The notes: generated by a model not told the origin, from the sequence alone. A stretch of DNA of 64,000 bases from CAZENU01 sp965222125 (GCA_965222125.1 CBDCTC010000003.1:62001-126000); one strand, 5' to 3'; counted from the first letter of the stretch, positions 43,629 to 52,717 are shown. Numbers and translations: made by a program.

Positions 43629-44597
43629 CTAGTATCCGGCGCGCTTGTCGCAGACGCGGACGAAGGGCTCGTTGGCCAAAAACCGCCGCAGGTTCTCTTT
43701 GAAGATCTGCTGCCGGCCCGCGTACATCTCCGGGGTGGAAGCGGACGAGTGCGGGGAGACGATCGTGTTCAGGTCCCACAACGGGCTGTCCGCCGGCAGC
43801 GGCTCGACCTCGGTGGCGTCGAGGCCGGCGCCGGCGATTCGTCCGGAGCGCAGGCCCTCGATCAGGGCGTCCTCGTCGATGATGCCCCCTCGGGATATGA
43901 CTATGACGTGGGCGCCTTCCTTGAGGTGCGAGAAGCGGTCGGCGTCGATAATTTTGTCCGTGTCCGTAGTGTACGGCGCCGCCACCACGAACCAGTCGGA
44001 GATGCCCAGAAGCTCGTCGAGCCGGTCGAGGCCCCACACCTCTTTGACGACCGGCGTGGGCGGCTTGGGGTTCGAGTCGACGGCGTACACATCGATGCCG
44101 AACGCGTGGGCGCGCGTGGCCACGGCCAAGCCTATCTCCCCCAGCGCCAGGATTCCCATGGTGCTGCCGGTCAGCTCCATGAACCGGGCCGTGTACTTCC
44201 CCGTTTCCCAGTGGTGGGCCCGATGGTCGTCCCAGGCCTCGCCGAAGCGGTGCGCCAGCGCGACGACCATGCCCATGACGTGGTCGGCCATCACGTTGGC
44301 GTGCGGGCCGGGAGAGTTCGTCAGCACGACGTCGCTTTCGACCAGCTCGGGGACCTCCATCAGGCGGTCGACTCCCACGCCGGGGCAGTGGATCCAACGC
44401 AGCCGGTCCGAGGCCAGGAAGGCGTCACGGGTGATCCACCCGTAGAAGATGTCCGCGTCCTTGATCTCTTCGATCTGCTCTTCGACGGTGTCGACGACCG
44501 TGAAGTCGACCTCGGGGAAGCCGGATTTCATCTCCTCGAAGAATCGCGTGGTGTCCGGCCATATGCCCTTGGCCGGCTTTGTCATGAGCACCTTCAT
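43629..44597 (-). CDS. D-isomer-specific 2-hydroxyacid dehydrogenase
   Basis: A 322-residue NAD(P)-dependent oxidoreductase. Core segments: PGPHANVMADHVMGMVVALAHRF, TMGILALGEIGLAVATRAHAFGIDVYAVD (dinucleotide fold G-x-G-x-x-G variant, here LGEIG), APYTTDTDKIIDADRFSHLKEGAHVIVISRGGIIDEDALI (catalytic Arg context), GAGLDATEVEPLPADSPLW (Glu) and SPHSSAS (His). It is 43% or more alike by eye to the next gene and ends identically (VCDKRAG). Substrate unknown. The two genes are 47 bases apart on the same strand. Confidence 0.9.
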   Translation of the reverse strand: MKVLMTKPAKGIWPDTTRFFEEMKSGFPEVDFTVVDTVEEQIEEIKDADIFYGWITRDAFLASDRLRWIHCPGVGVDRLMEVPELVESDVVLTNSPGPHANVMADHVMGMVVALAHRFGEAWDDHRAHHWETGKYTARFMELTGSTMGILALGEIGLAVATRAHAFGIDVYAVDSNPKPPTPVVKEVWGLDRLDELLGISDWFVVAAPYTTDTDKIIDADRFSHLKEGAHVIVISRGGIIDEDALIEGLRSGRIAGAGLDATEVEPLPADSPLWDLNTIVSPHSSASTPEMYAGRQQIFKENLRRFLANEPFVRVCDKRAGY

Positions 44598-44644
44598 TCG
44601 GTCGTCTCCTTGCCGTCTGAGCTTGGCGGATTATAGCACCGCAC

Positions 44645-45598
44645 TCAGAAGCCGGCCCGCTTGTCGCACACGTAGATGAACGGCTCGTTCGCCAGGAAGC
44701 GGCGGAGGTTCTCCCTGAAGTTCTCCCGGGCGCCGGCGAGGGCGTCGGGAGAGCGGGCCGAGAGGTGCGGCGTCAGCACGACGTTGTCCATGTCCCAAAG
44801 CGGGCTGTCCTCGGGCAGAGGCTCCACGGCCATCACGTCGAGCCCGGCGCCGGCAAGGTGGCCCGATCGGAGACGCTCCACGAGCGCCTCCTCGTCGACT
44901 ATCTTCCCCCGCGAGATCACGATCACGTAGGCGCCGCGCTTGAGCAGGCCGAGTCTGCGGGAGTCGATGAGCCCCCGCGTCTCCGCGGTGAGCGGGGCCG
45001 TGACGACGAACCAGTCGGACATCGCGAGCAGATTGTCGAGGCGGTCCAGTCCCCAGAGGCCGGAAACGCCGGGCGGAGGCCTCCCGGGATGCTTGTCCAC
45101 CGCGTAGACTTCCATCCCGAAGCCCACGGCCCTCCGGGCGACGGCTTTGCCGACGTCCCCAAGCGCCAGGATGCCCATGACCCGGCCTTCGAGGTCCACG
45201 AACGACGGGATGTGCTTCGCGGCGTACCAGTCGTGGTCGCGCTGGGCGTCCATCAGGGCGGGCAGGCGGTGGGCCAGGCTCATCATCATGGCGAAGACGT
45301 GGTTCGCCATGGGAAGCGCGTGCGGTCCGCGGGAGTTGGTGAGCACGACGTCGCTCTCGACCAGATCCGGCAGGTCCATGATCTGGTTGATCCCTGTGCC
45401 CGTGCGCTGTATCCAGCGAAGCCGCTCGGCCGCGAGGAAGGCCTCTCGCGTCGGCCAGCCGTACATCGCGTCGGCGTCGACCATCTGCTCGAGCTGTTCC
45501 GCGTCGGTGAGAGCCACGGTGAACGTCACGGACGGGTGCTCGGCCCTCAGATCGTCGACCAGCCCGCCGTAATCGCCCGCAAGTACGATCTTCGTCAT
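44645..45598 (-). CDS. D-isomer-specific 2-hydroxyacid dehydrogenase, paralogue
   Basis: A 317-residue paralogue of the downstream gene: RGPHALPMANHVFAMMMSLAHRL, VMGILALGDVGKAVARRAVGFGMEVYAVDKHPG, SRGKIVDEEALVERLRSGHLAGAGLDVMAVEPLPEDSPLW and LTPHLSARSPDALAG with the catalytic Glu and His. Family members reduce 2-keto acids or oxidise phosphoglycerate-like substrates; no specificity can be given. It probably arose by tandem duplication and is transcribed after queG with a gap of 27 bases. Confidence 0.9.
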   Translation of the reverse strand: MTKIVLAGDYGGLVDDLRAEHPSVTFTVALTDAEQLEQMVDADAMYGWPTREAFLAAERLRWIQRTGTGINQIMDLPDLVESDVVLTNSRGPHALPMANHVFAMMMSLAHRLPALMDAQRDHDWYAAKHIPSFVDLEGRVMGILALGDVGKAVARRAVGFGMEVYAVDKHPGRPPPGVSGLWGLDRLDNLLAMSDWFVVTAPLTAETRGLIDSRRLGLLKRGAYVIVISRGKIVDEEALVERLRSGHLAGAGLDVMAVEPLPEDSPLWDMDNVVLTPHLSARSPDALAGARENFRENLRRFLANEPFIYVCDKRAGF

Positions 45599-45625
45599 GG
45601 TCTCGTCTCCCCTTGCCGTCGTGGC

Positions 45626-46765
45626 CTACGCCGCTCCGGTCGCCGTGGCGTCGAGGCTCAGCTCGATCTCGCGGCGCACTGTCCCGTCTTCCTCCTCGGC
45701 CAAGGCCGACGCCAGGGCGCGCGCGGCTGTTGCGCCGCCGATGCGCCCGAGGGCCCATGCCGCGTGCTCCCTGACGATCGCGTCGGCCGCCCGCAGCGAC
45801 CTGACCAGCGCCGGTACCGCGGCCGGGTCGCCGATGTTGCCCAGAGCGACGCAGACGTTTCGTTGAAGGCCGACGCGCTTCGCCCGCTTTATAGGGCTGC
45901 CGCGGAACCGCTCCCTGAACTGCTCGTCGCTAATCTCCAGCAGCGGAAGAAGCTGCGGCGCGGCGAAGTCGCGGCGCTGCCGGAACGCCGGCTCGCCGCC
46001 GTGGGCGCTCTTGCGGTTCACCGGGCACACGTCCTGGCAGATGTCGCACCCGAAAACCCAGTCGCCGACCAGCGGCCGCAGCTCTCGGGGAATCGAACCC
46101 CGGAGCTCGATAGTCAGGAACGAGATGCAGCGCCTGTTGTCGATCACGAAGGGCGCGACGATGGCGCCGGTCGGGCAGTCGTCGATGCACCGCACGCATT
46201 CGCCGCAATTCTTGGCAAGCGGCGGGTCGGGCTCCAGCTCCAGGTCCGTGATCACGTTTCCCAGCAGGATCCAGGAGCCAAGGGTCGGGTTCAGGATGTT
46301 GGTGTTCTTGCCGAACCAGCCGACGCCGGCGCGCTCCGCCGCCGCGCGGTCGTTCATGGGGCCGTCGTCGACGAAGATGCGGGTGGCAACCGGCCGACCG
46401 CCGCGACGGGACAGGCCCTCGCAGAACTCCCGGAGCCGGGCCTTCATCACGTCATGATAGTCGTCGCCCCAAGCGTATCTCGCGACCCGGCCGTGCGGCC
46501 CGGCGCCGTCGGTGCGCGGGTCGCCTGTCAGGTAGCTCATCGCCAGCGAGATGATCGATCGTGCGCCCGGGAGCAGCACCTCCGGCCGGTTGGCCCGTCT
46601 CACGCGGTCTTCCGTGTACCACGGCAGGCCGTCCATCAGCCCGGCCCGGACCCGCTGCACGGCCGCCCGCTCGTCGCGGGCGAACGGCGCGGCCGACGCG
46701 ATGCCCGCGCTATCGAAGCCGAGCTCGCGCGCGTACCGCTTGATGTCGCGCTCCAACGCACCCAT
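45626..46765 (-). CDS. queG: Epoxyqueuosine reductase
   Basis: Last step of queuosine synthesis in tRNA, using cobalamin and two [4Fe-4S] clusters. The 379-residue product starts with IKRYARELGFDSAGIASAAPF, then MSYLTGDPRTDG, KNTNILNPTLGSWILLGNVITDLEL, ferredoxin motifs CGECVRCIDDCPTGAI and CDICQDVCPVNR, and a C-terminal HEAT-like repeat region (RALRAADAIVREHAAWALGRIGG). All cluster cysteines are visible. A MITE and an IS1380 copy lie directly upstream of its start. Confidence 0.95.
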   Translation of the reverse strand: MGALERDIKRYARELGFDSAGIASAAPFARDERAAVQRVRAGLMDGLPWYTEDRVRRANRPEVLLPGARSIISLAMSYLTGDPRTDGAGPHGRVARYAWGDDYHDVMKARLREFCEGLSRRGGRPVATRIFVDDGPMNDRAAAERAGVGWFGKNTNILNPTLGSWILLGNVITDLELEPDPPLAKNCGECVRCIDDCPTGAIVAPFVIDNRRCISFLTIELRGSIPRELRPLVGDWVFGCDICQDVCPVNRKSAHGGEPAFRQRRDFAAPQLLPLLEISDEQFRERFRGSPIKRAKRVGLQRNVCVALGNIGDPAAVPALVRSLRAADAIVREHAAWALGRIGGATAARALASALAEEEDGTVRREIELSLDATATGAA

Positions 46766-46804
46766 TGGACTGCCAATTATGGCACAGTTGTCCGCCGGCG
46801 TCCC

Positions 46805-47049
46805 CCCAGATTCTCCGCCTGGTTGGGCCGGCCGGCGTGTCGGACCGCTCCGGTGTCATGGAGGCCCACCCTGTCTGGGATGGATTCCCGCGTTCGGAGA
46901 CCTTTACACAATCGTCATTCCCGCGCGGGAGGGAATCCAGGTTTGGGGGTTCCCCGCTAGGAATGCTGGCCATCTCCGCCACGCTGTCTTCCACAGGGGG
47001 AGTTACGCAAAGGTCTCCGTTCGCGTGAATGACGGAGGTGGGGATTTGG
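46805..47049 (+). mobile_element. IS1380-related MITE, copy a
   Basis: A 245-bp non-coding element. Left end CCCAGATTCTCCGCCT and right end, inverted, CCAAATCCCCACCT resemble the two ends of the IS1380-family element in this window. GTCCC occurs immediately left (46800-46804) and right (47050-47054). The segment TTGGGCCGGCCGGCGTG..GGTGTCAT and GGATGGATTCCCGC recurs inverted in the copy at 62239-62382. Mobilisation by the IS transposase is inferred from the ends. Confidence 0.75.
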
Positions 47050-47054
47050 GTCCC

Positions 47055-48930
47055 CCCAAATCCCCCACCTGACATGGTTGGGAGCTGCTCGGTGTGCTTT
47101 CAGGGGGTGTCCGGGTGTCGACTTGGGGTGACGCATGACATGATCGGCATCGGACAGGGTCTAGGGTGCCGTCTTTGAGTGTATCGGCAGCGGTTCGCTG
47201 CCAATTGTGGCTGTTGTCAGGCCGAAGAAGGCATGGCCCGGCCTGGCAACTCGGCAGAGTCGCCTACAAACCGATGCTCCAGGCAGGGTCGCCTATGCCC
47301 GATACGGCTCGGCAGCCAGCGCCAATATCCTCTGCCGCGCGCTGAGCAGCAACTCGTATGAGGGATGGCCACGGGCAAGACGGATGATCAACCTCCTGGC
47401 GTGACGCACCACACGGCCCGGTAGGGCGATCAGGGCGAAACGCACCGCCTTGAGACGCTTGCCCACCCACTGTCCGCCCAACACCAGCCGCTTCATGGCA
47501 GAGTTCAAGTTGAAGGCCAACACGGCTATCGCCCACCATGCTGCGTTGGCTCCGAACAGCCCCGACGGAAGCCTGCCCCCGGCAAGGTCACTCTTGAGGA
47601 CGCCGTGGACCTCCTCGCCCTTGCCACATCTCTGCCTCGACCACCAGATCAACTCATCTGCCGCAATGCTCCGGTTGGTCACCACTCCGAAGACCTTGTA
47701 CCAGCCTCTGTTGGACAGCTCCATCGCGGGGAACGGAAGCTCCATCTGCCCCTCCATTCCCGGCAGAGGCTGTTCGATCAACCGCTCCCTGGTAGCTATG
47801 AACCGATACTCAGGGCTGTTCTTGGAGTGCCCTATCCAGTTGGGCACGAAGTTCACATCAGCCCACTGCTGACCCGTGTCCACACGATGCTCCCCAACCT
47901 TGCGGTACAGCGTCTGCCAGTCTTGCTCGGCGACCTCGGACACCGCACGGCGGAACTCCGTCGTCACGTCGACCCCAACCGCGAACTCGATCACCCCGAA
48001 CCGCTCGTCTCTACCCTCCGCGCAGTACCGCAGCAACTCCCGCTGATACCCCGCCGTGTCAGACCTGAGCATCACCTTCTCCACCCCCGCAGGCAGATGC
48101 TCCAGTGCTTCGGTCAACACTCGTAACTGCTGATGGCCCGCAGGTACGTTGCCGTCCCGAAACTCCGAATGCACAATCAACTCGGCCTCTGACCAGTAGG
48201 TGGTCAGCGGCTGGTAGGCCCTGTACTTCTTGTAGCTGTGGAGCGCCTCCTGCTTGTGTGTCTCCACCAGACAGGCGTCCATGTCCAGTGTGGCCTCTCT
48301 CTGAGGCGAACGGCTCTGCACGAAGCCCGCCAGGTCGGCGTTCACCTTCCCCAGACCCTCCATAGCTCCGTTGGGAGCAGGTATGAATGCTCTGTGAGCT
48401 TGCCGCATCGCCTCCTCGCCCGCGTCATGGAACCTCTCCAGATACCGGAACACCGCAGACTCCGACGGCACGCTCCGAAGACGCTCGACTCGCCATCTCG
48501 CCTTCAGCGCCCTGCGCTCCCTACTACCCATCCCCCAGGTCTCGGCATGGCGAAGTACCCTGCACAAACCTGCGTCCTTCTCAAGGAGATCAAGGTCGGA
48601 CACCGACTCGCCGCCTGCCAAGTTCAGCAGTATCAGCGACGTGATTATCTGGCTGTCCGTCCAGCCCTGACCACACTCCCGCAGTCTCACGTGGCGTTCC
48701 ACCGACGACCTCAAACCCGCTGCTTGCATCAACTCCAGGTACGTCATCAGCCCGGACAGTCCCGTCATACCTGTCGAGCCCTTCTCCTGCTCGTACTGGA
48801 ATGCCAGTAAGCCTTGCTTCATAATAGATGCACCTCGTTGGTGATCGGTTCGTTTGCTCAACAACCATCTTAGCCCGCATCGCGTCGGGCTCCAACGAGG
48901 TCTTCCTCTTATCTAGGTGGGGAATCTGGG
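47055..48930 (-). mobile_element. IS1380-family insertion sequence, copy 2
   Basis: 1876 bp, the same length as copy 1, in the opposite orientation. Ends CCCAAATCCCCCACCT (left) and CCCAGATTCCCCACCT (right, inverted), with GTCCC on both sides (47050-47054 and 48931-48935). Its left end abuts the MITE at 46805-47049 and shares the GTCCC duplication with it. Confidence 0.93.
47293..48822 (-). CDS. IS1380-family DDE transposase, copy 2
   Basis: A 509-residue transposase from the ATG at 48822 (MKQGLLAFQ), nearly identical to the product at 13210-14739. Differences are scattered single residues, for example SVSDLDLLEK for SVMDLEVLEK, and EALEHLPAG for EGLGRLPAG. All catalytic contexts (LDMDACLVETHK, VMLRSDTAGYQ) are preserved, so it may be functional. 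Confidence 0.92.
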   Translation of the reverse strand: MKQGLLAFQYEQEKGSTGMTGLSGLMTYLELMQAAGLRSSVERHVRLRECGQGWTDSQIITSLILLNLAGGESVSDLDLLEKDAGLCRVLRHAETWGMGSRERRALKARWRVERLRSVPSESAVFRYLERFHDAGEEAMRQAHRAFIPAPNGAMEGLGKVNADLAGFVQSRSPQREATLDMDACLVETHKQEALHSYKKYRAYQPLTTYWSEAELIVHSEFRDGNVPAGHQQLRVLTEALEHLPAGVEKVMLRSDTAGYQRELLRYCAEGRDERFGVIEFAVGVDVTTEFRRAVSEVAEQDWQTLYRKVGEHRVDTGQQWADVNFVPNWIGHSKNSPEYRFIATRERLIEQPLPGMEGQMELPFPAMELSNRGWYKVFGVVTNRSIAADELIWWSRQRCGKGEEVHGVLKSDLAGGRLPSGLFGANAAWWAIAVLAFNLNSAMKRLVLGGQWVGKRLKAVRFALIALPGRVVRHARRLIIRLARGHPSYELLLSARQRILALAAEPYRA

Positions 48931-48997
48931 GTCCCGCGGACTCGTTGACACCTCGGCCGGCCGCGAATAGACTCGCCATGATCCAAGAGGAGGGTAG

Positions 48998-49321
48998 ATG
49001 ACTGCCGACAGCAGGTTGACCGGTCTGGAACTCGACGGCGGAGACGTCGTCGTGGAGTGGGGCGACGGACACCGGAGCAGGTACGGGGCCAAGTATCTGC
49101 GGGTGAGCTGCGGGTGCGCCGAGTGCGTCGAGGAGTGGAGCCGGCGCCGCATGCTGGATCCCGCCACGGTGCCGGCGGATATCGCGGCCGAGGACTACCT
49201 GATGGTGGGGCGGTACGCCGTGCAGTTTCTCTGGAGCGACGGGCACTACACAGGCATCTACCCGTTCGACGTGCTCCGGAGGCTATGCGACTGCGGCGAG
49301 TGCAAGGCGCCCGGAGGCTGA
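48998..49321 (+). CDS. DUF971 (GBBH-like N-terminal) protein
   Basis: A 107-residue protein. The DUF971 pattern is clear: LDGGDVVVEWGDGHRSRYGAKYLRVSCGCAECVEEW, YAVQFLWSDGHYTGIYPFDVLRRL, then CDCGECK. The paired cysteine motifs (CGCAEC and CDCGEC) suggest metal or iron-sulfur binding. The same fold precedes the catalytic domain in gamma-butyrobetaine hydroxylases. The ATG has GAGGAGGG upstream. The IS1380 copy ends 68 bases before it, so the native promoter may be displaced. Confidence 0.88.
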   Translation: MTADSRLTGLELDGGDVVVEWGDGHRSRYGAKYLRVSCGCAECVEEWSRRRMLDPATVPADIAAEDYLMVGRYAVQFLWSDGHYTGIYPFDVLRRLCDCGECKAPGG

Positions 49322-49344
49322 TCCGAAGCCGCGGCGCGAACGAA

Positions 49345-49380
49345 AGAGGCCCCGCCGACCGGTGGGGCCTCTTCTGTCTT
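49345..49380 (+). terminator. Terminator between DUF971 gene and anti-sigma gene
   Basis: AGAGGCCCC (49345-49353) pairs with GGGGCCTCT (49364-49372), a 9-bp stem with a 10-base loop, followed by TCTGTCTT. It serves the plus-strand gene; the A-rich left flank (CGAA) gives weak support for the opposite strand. Confidence 0.7.
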
Positions 49381-49410
49381 CTGTCACGGTCGGCTGTCCC
49401 GCCGCAGAGT

Positions 49411-50247
49411 CTACGGGTCGCCCAAGTTGCCCTTCAGGACCGGACTGCCCGCGGGGCCCGATGCGTCAGTCGCCGTTTCGACGCTGATCATCATGCCCTC
49501 GAAGTTGCTGACCGGTTCGCCGAGCTCAATGTCCGTAATACCGAATCCTTCGGAGTCGACCTCCAAGGTGCCGGCGTCACGGAACTCGCCGTCGCGTATG
49601 ACCCACACTCGGAACACCTTGTCCGCCGGAAGAGCGGGCAGGTTCTCCGCTGCCACCATCACGGCCGACTCCGACGTACGTGCGACGATGAAGCCGTGCA
49701 CTTCGCCCGTCGTCCCGTCGCTGGCTGAGAGATGTTTCACGGAGGCGTCCGGCGCGGTTGCCCAGAAGGTCAGCTCGCGCAGGTCGTTGACCAGCTTGGC
49801 CCTCTCGGCTTCGCCGTCGACAATGGTCTCGAGCTGGCTCTCCAGGACTTCCTTTTCCTCAGCGATCTCGTTGAGGCGTACGTTGAACCAGGCGCCCACC
49901 AGGAACAGCACGATGACCATAGCGCCGGCGACGGCCCCTGCGGGACCCGCCACGGTCCTGTGTCCCGCATTGGCGAGGCCGCTGAGCCACCGGAGCAGCG
50001 CGTCGGCCAGGCTCGGCTCCGGGGACGGGTCTGAGATGCGGGCCATCAGCTTGTGCTTGACGCTGACCGGGGCCTCGAGTTGAGGCGCCGCGTACGCCAT
50101 GTGGACGATCAGGTCGCCATCCTCGCGGAGCGCGCGCAGGCACTCGCCGCAGCGGTCTACGTGTGCCTCCATTTCGGCTCTCTCGGATGCGTCGAGCGCG
50201 CCGAGCATGTAGGCCGCCAGACGCTCTTCGTTCTCTTTGCAGCTCAT
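49411..50247 (-). CDS. Anti-sigma factor (RskA-like, zinc finger)
   Basis: A 278-residue membrane-bound anti-sigma factor. An N-terminal zinc-binding domain (EAHVDRCGECLRAL, H-x3-C-x2-C), a single transmembrane helix (AGAMVIVLFLVGAWFNV near residue 110), a short coiled coil (EIAEEKEVLESQLETIVDGEAER), then an extracytoplasmic RskA domain (FWATAPDASVKHLSASDG, LPALPADKVFRVWVIRDG). It starts two bases after the sigma gene ends, the usual arrangement, and would sequester that sigma factor until cleaved. Confidence 0.92.
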   Translation of the reverse strand: MSCKENEERLAAYMLGALDASERAEMEAHVDRCGECLRALREDGDLIVHMAYAAPQLEAPVSVKHKLMARISDPSPEPSLADALLRWLSGLANAGHRTVAGPAGAVAGAMVIVLFLVGAWFNVRLNEIAEEKEVLESQLETIVDGEAERAKLVNDLRELTFWATAPDASVKHLSASDGTTGEVHGFIVARTSESAVMVAAENLPALPADKVFRVWVIRDGEFRDAGTLEVDSEGFGITDIELGEPVSNFEGMMISVETATDASGPAGSPVLKGNLGDP

Positions 50248-50249
50248 CG

Positions 50250-50870
50250 TCAGGCCAATTCCCTGGCTTGCGCCCCCATGACTTCTTTGAGCGCTCTCAA
50301 CCCCAATCGCATCCTTGTCTTCACCGTGCCCAGCGGCTGGCCCAGTTTCTTCGCTATCTCGGACTGGGTCAGCCCGCCATAGTAGGCAAATATGACCACG
50401 TCCCGCTGCTCCGGCCGCAGGTCGGACAACGCCTCTTTGATTTTACTACGTCTCATCTGCTTCATGACGAAACTGGCGGGATCGCCCGAATCGTCCGCGC
50501 GTTCGGTGAGCAATTGCACGTCCTGGGGGGACTGGCTCTCCTCACACCGCTTTCGCCTCCTCGTCTCGTCGATGACTCGGTGGTGGGCTATGCTGAATAG
50601 CCACGTGCTCACCTTCCCACGGTTGGGACGGTAGCTCGCCGCCCGCCGCCAGACGTTGAAGAACGCGTCCTGGGTCACCTCCTCGGCCGCTCCGGAGTCT
50701 CCCAGCATCTGGGCCGCCAGCGAATATACCGGGCCCGAATAGCGAGCGTAAAACTCCTCCAGCGCACGCCGATCCTGTGCCCCGATCAGCGATATCAACT
50801 CCTCGTCATCGAGTGCCGAGTAGTCTTCTCGTCGACCTGACTCTGGCTCTATATACGTATCGTGGGCCAC
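50250..50870 (-). CDS. ECF RNA polymerase sigma factor
   Basis: A 206-residue extracytoplasmic-function sigma factor. Region 2 is ALEEFYARYSGPVYSLAAQML..AEEVTQDAFFNVWRRAASYRPNRGKVSTWLFSIAHHRVID, and region 4 is ALSDLRPEQRDVVIFAYYGGLTQSEIAKKLGQPLGTVKTRMRLGLRALKE. It resembles the SigK/RskA group. It pairs with the anti-sigma gene downstream. No candidate autoregulated promoter could be confirmed in the 246 bases upstream. Confidence 0.94.
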   Translation of the reverse strand: MAHDTYIEPESGRREDYSALDDEELISLIGAQDRRALEEFYARYSGPVYSLAAQMLGDSGAAEEVTQDAFFNVWRRAASYRPNRGKVSTWLFSIAHHRVIDETRRRKRCEESQSPQDVQLLTERADDSGDPASFVMKQMRRSKIKEALSDLRPEQRDVVIFAYYGGLTQSEIAKKLGQPLGTVKTRMRLGLRALKEVMGAQARELA

Positions 50871-51120
50871 GTTTGGATTTCGTATTTCCCGGATTTTCGG
50901 GTCCTTTTGGCGAAATTATGCCCTGACGCCAGACGTGGCCGCGACGGCTCCGGTCGTCGGCCAGACCGTATTGAGCGCGACAAGGGTCGGAAAAACCATA
51001 GCTGAGGTACATCCTCAGACTCCTGGCAAAGGGGGCTATGCTCCCCGGCAAGACCCGGTATTTCAGCAGTTCGTCGGGCCGACAGTATATCAGAGGACAC
51101 GCGCAGATTCGCCAGCCTAG

Positions 51121-52713
51121 CAGCCCGTCCGAGGATTATCTAACGGTGCTTGCGGGTCAGCGACAATGGATCGCGACAACTAATTGTGCCGTTGCCCCGG
51201 CCGGCCGCCAGATAGCTTTGCGAATAGCGCCGTGCTCACTACCTCGGCAGATCGAGCCTTCTATGATCTCGGACCACTCGTAATTCGGTCCTGATGCGTT
51301 GGGCTGGCCCATCGACCCGTGCTTTCCTGTGCAGATTGACCCCAAAGCGGAACAGTTTGAGCAGGTTGTGGCCGGTGCAGATCAGCGACCATTCGCCGTT
51401 CACCTTCTCCAGTCCCCGCAGCAGGAACTGCCGGAATCCACGGCCCTGCTTGATCTGGCCGAATACCGGCTCCACAGTTTGCATCCGCAAAGCGTAGCGC
51501 TGCCGACCCCGCTTGGTCTGTAACTTCCGTCGCATCCGGTCCTTGGGAGACAGATGGCTGGGTATGCGACCTCGGGGCGCGGGTGGCACAACCCGGCCGT
51601 GGCGGGTCTGCTCCGGCGCGACGAACGGGTCCACGCCCAGAGCATAGAGCTCCTCGACTGCCTTTGCCGAGTAATAGCCAGCATCGGCGGATACTTCCCT
51701 GGGGACTGCACCGACGTTGTCGATGGTCTCCTCCATCATCACCGCAGCCTGTTGCTTATCCGAAGTCTGGTTGGTGGCCCGCGCCGCCACGATCACCTGG
51801 TGAGCGCTGTCCACCACCGCCTGACAGTTGTACGCTTGCAGGAAGTCCTTTCCTCCAGGTGCGGGGATGATGCGCGACTCGGCATCGGTGAAGTTACGCT
51901 GGGCCTTGTCGTCGGGCACCCCCGGGTGCTTACCACCTTCGGCCTCGGCCCGTTCGCCAGCCGCCTGCGCCTCGGCTTCCAGCGCCGCCATGGCTTCCCG
52001 TATCTTCTCCAACCTACCCTCTCGGAAGGCCAACTCCTGCGGCAACTCATCTCCACGCTTGTCTTTGCCGTACCGCCGGTCTTCCTCATCATCCGCTGCC
52101 TGGGCCTGTCGCAACAACTCCGCTACCTCCGCCGACAACTGCGCTGCCTTCTCCTTCATCCGTTGGTAACTCATCGCCTTATGCTTCGATGCGTTGGCCT
52201 TGACCTTCGTGCCGTCCAGCGCCACGTGCCCCAGCTTCACCAGCCCCGCCTGCTGGCACAACGCCAGTACCTGTACGAACAGGCCCGACAGCGCATCCAC
52301 ATTATCCTTGCGAAAGTCGGAGATGGTCCGGAAGTCCGGTGTGTTGTTCGCCGCCAACACCCTGAAGGGGATGTCCTCGTGGAGACGCTGGGCGATGCGG
52401 CGTGAGGACGACACCCCCACGCAGTAACCGTAGAGCAACACCTTGACCATCATCCGTGGATGATACGGCGGTCCGCCTCGCCGTTCCCGCTCGTAGCGAG
52501 CGGTGACCTCCGACATGTCCAACTGGTCCACCACGTCGGATATGAAGTAGGCCAGATGGTCGTCAGGCAGCCACTCCTGCAACGCCGCTGGCAACAGCAA
52601 CTGCTGGTCGGGTTCGTAGGGAAGGTAGGTTTTGCTCATCAACGACTCCCCGCTACTGGACTGGACCCATCATACCCCCAAACACTCGCCAACCGTGTTT
52701 CTCGGACAGGCTG
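51121..52713 (-). mobile_element. IS1182-family insertion sequence
   Basis: A 1593-bp element. The left end CAGCCCGTCCGAG and the right end, inverted, CAGCCTGTCCGAG match in 12 of 13 positions. It is flanked by CTAG on both sides (51117-51120 and 52714-52717), the palindromic target typical of the family. Confidence 0.9.
51239..52639 (-). CDS. IS1182-family transposase
   Basis: A 466-residue transposase: LPYEPDQQLLLPAALQEWLPDDHLAYFISDVVD at the N terminus (DUF772), GHVALDGTKVKANASKHKAMSY (Asp), a Glu/Ala-rich coiled insert, FLQAYNCQAVVDSAHQVIVA, VSADAGYYSAKAV (Asp), and MQTVEPVFGQIKQGRGFRQFLLRG (Glu). ATG at 52639 follows GGGGAG; a TTG one codon earlier is also possible. The frame is intact, so the element may be active. 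Confidence 0.92.
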   Translation of the reverse strand: MSKTYLPYEPDQQLLLPAALQEWLPDDHLAYFISDVVDQLDMSEVTARYERERRGGPPYHPRMMVKVLLYGYCVGVSSSRRIAQRLHEDIPFRVLAANNTPDFRTISDFRKDNVDALSGLFVQVLALCQQAGLVKLGHVALDGTKVKANASKHKAMSYQRMKEKAAQLSAEVAELLRQAQAADDEEDRRYGKDKRGDELPQELAFREGRLEKIREAMAALEAEAQAAGERAEAEGGKHPGVPDDKAQRNFTDAESRIIPAPGGKDFLQAYNCQAVVDSAHQVIVAARATNQTSDKQQAAVMMEETIDNVGAVPREVSADAGYYSAKAVEELYALGVDPFVAPEQTRHGRVVPPAPRGRIPSHLSPKDRMRRKLQTKRGRQRYALRMQTVEPVFGQIKQGRGFRQFLLRGLEKVNGEWSLICTGHNLLKLFRFGVNLHRKARVDGPAQRIRTELRVVRDHRRLDLPR

Positions 52714-52717
52714 CTAG

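Noticed and set aside
50871..51116. Search for an ECF-type autoregulated promoter upstream of the sigma gene
   Set aside because: No AAC-x16-CGT-like pair with correct spacing could be identified with confidence.
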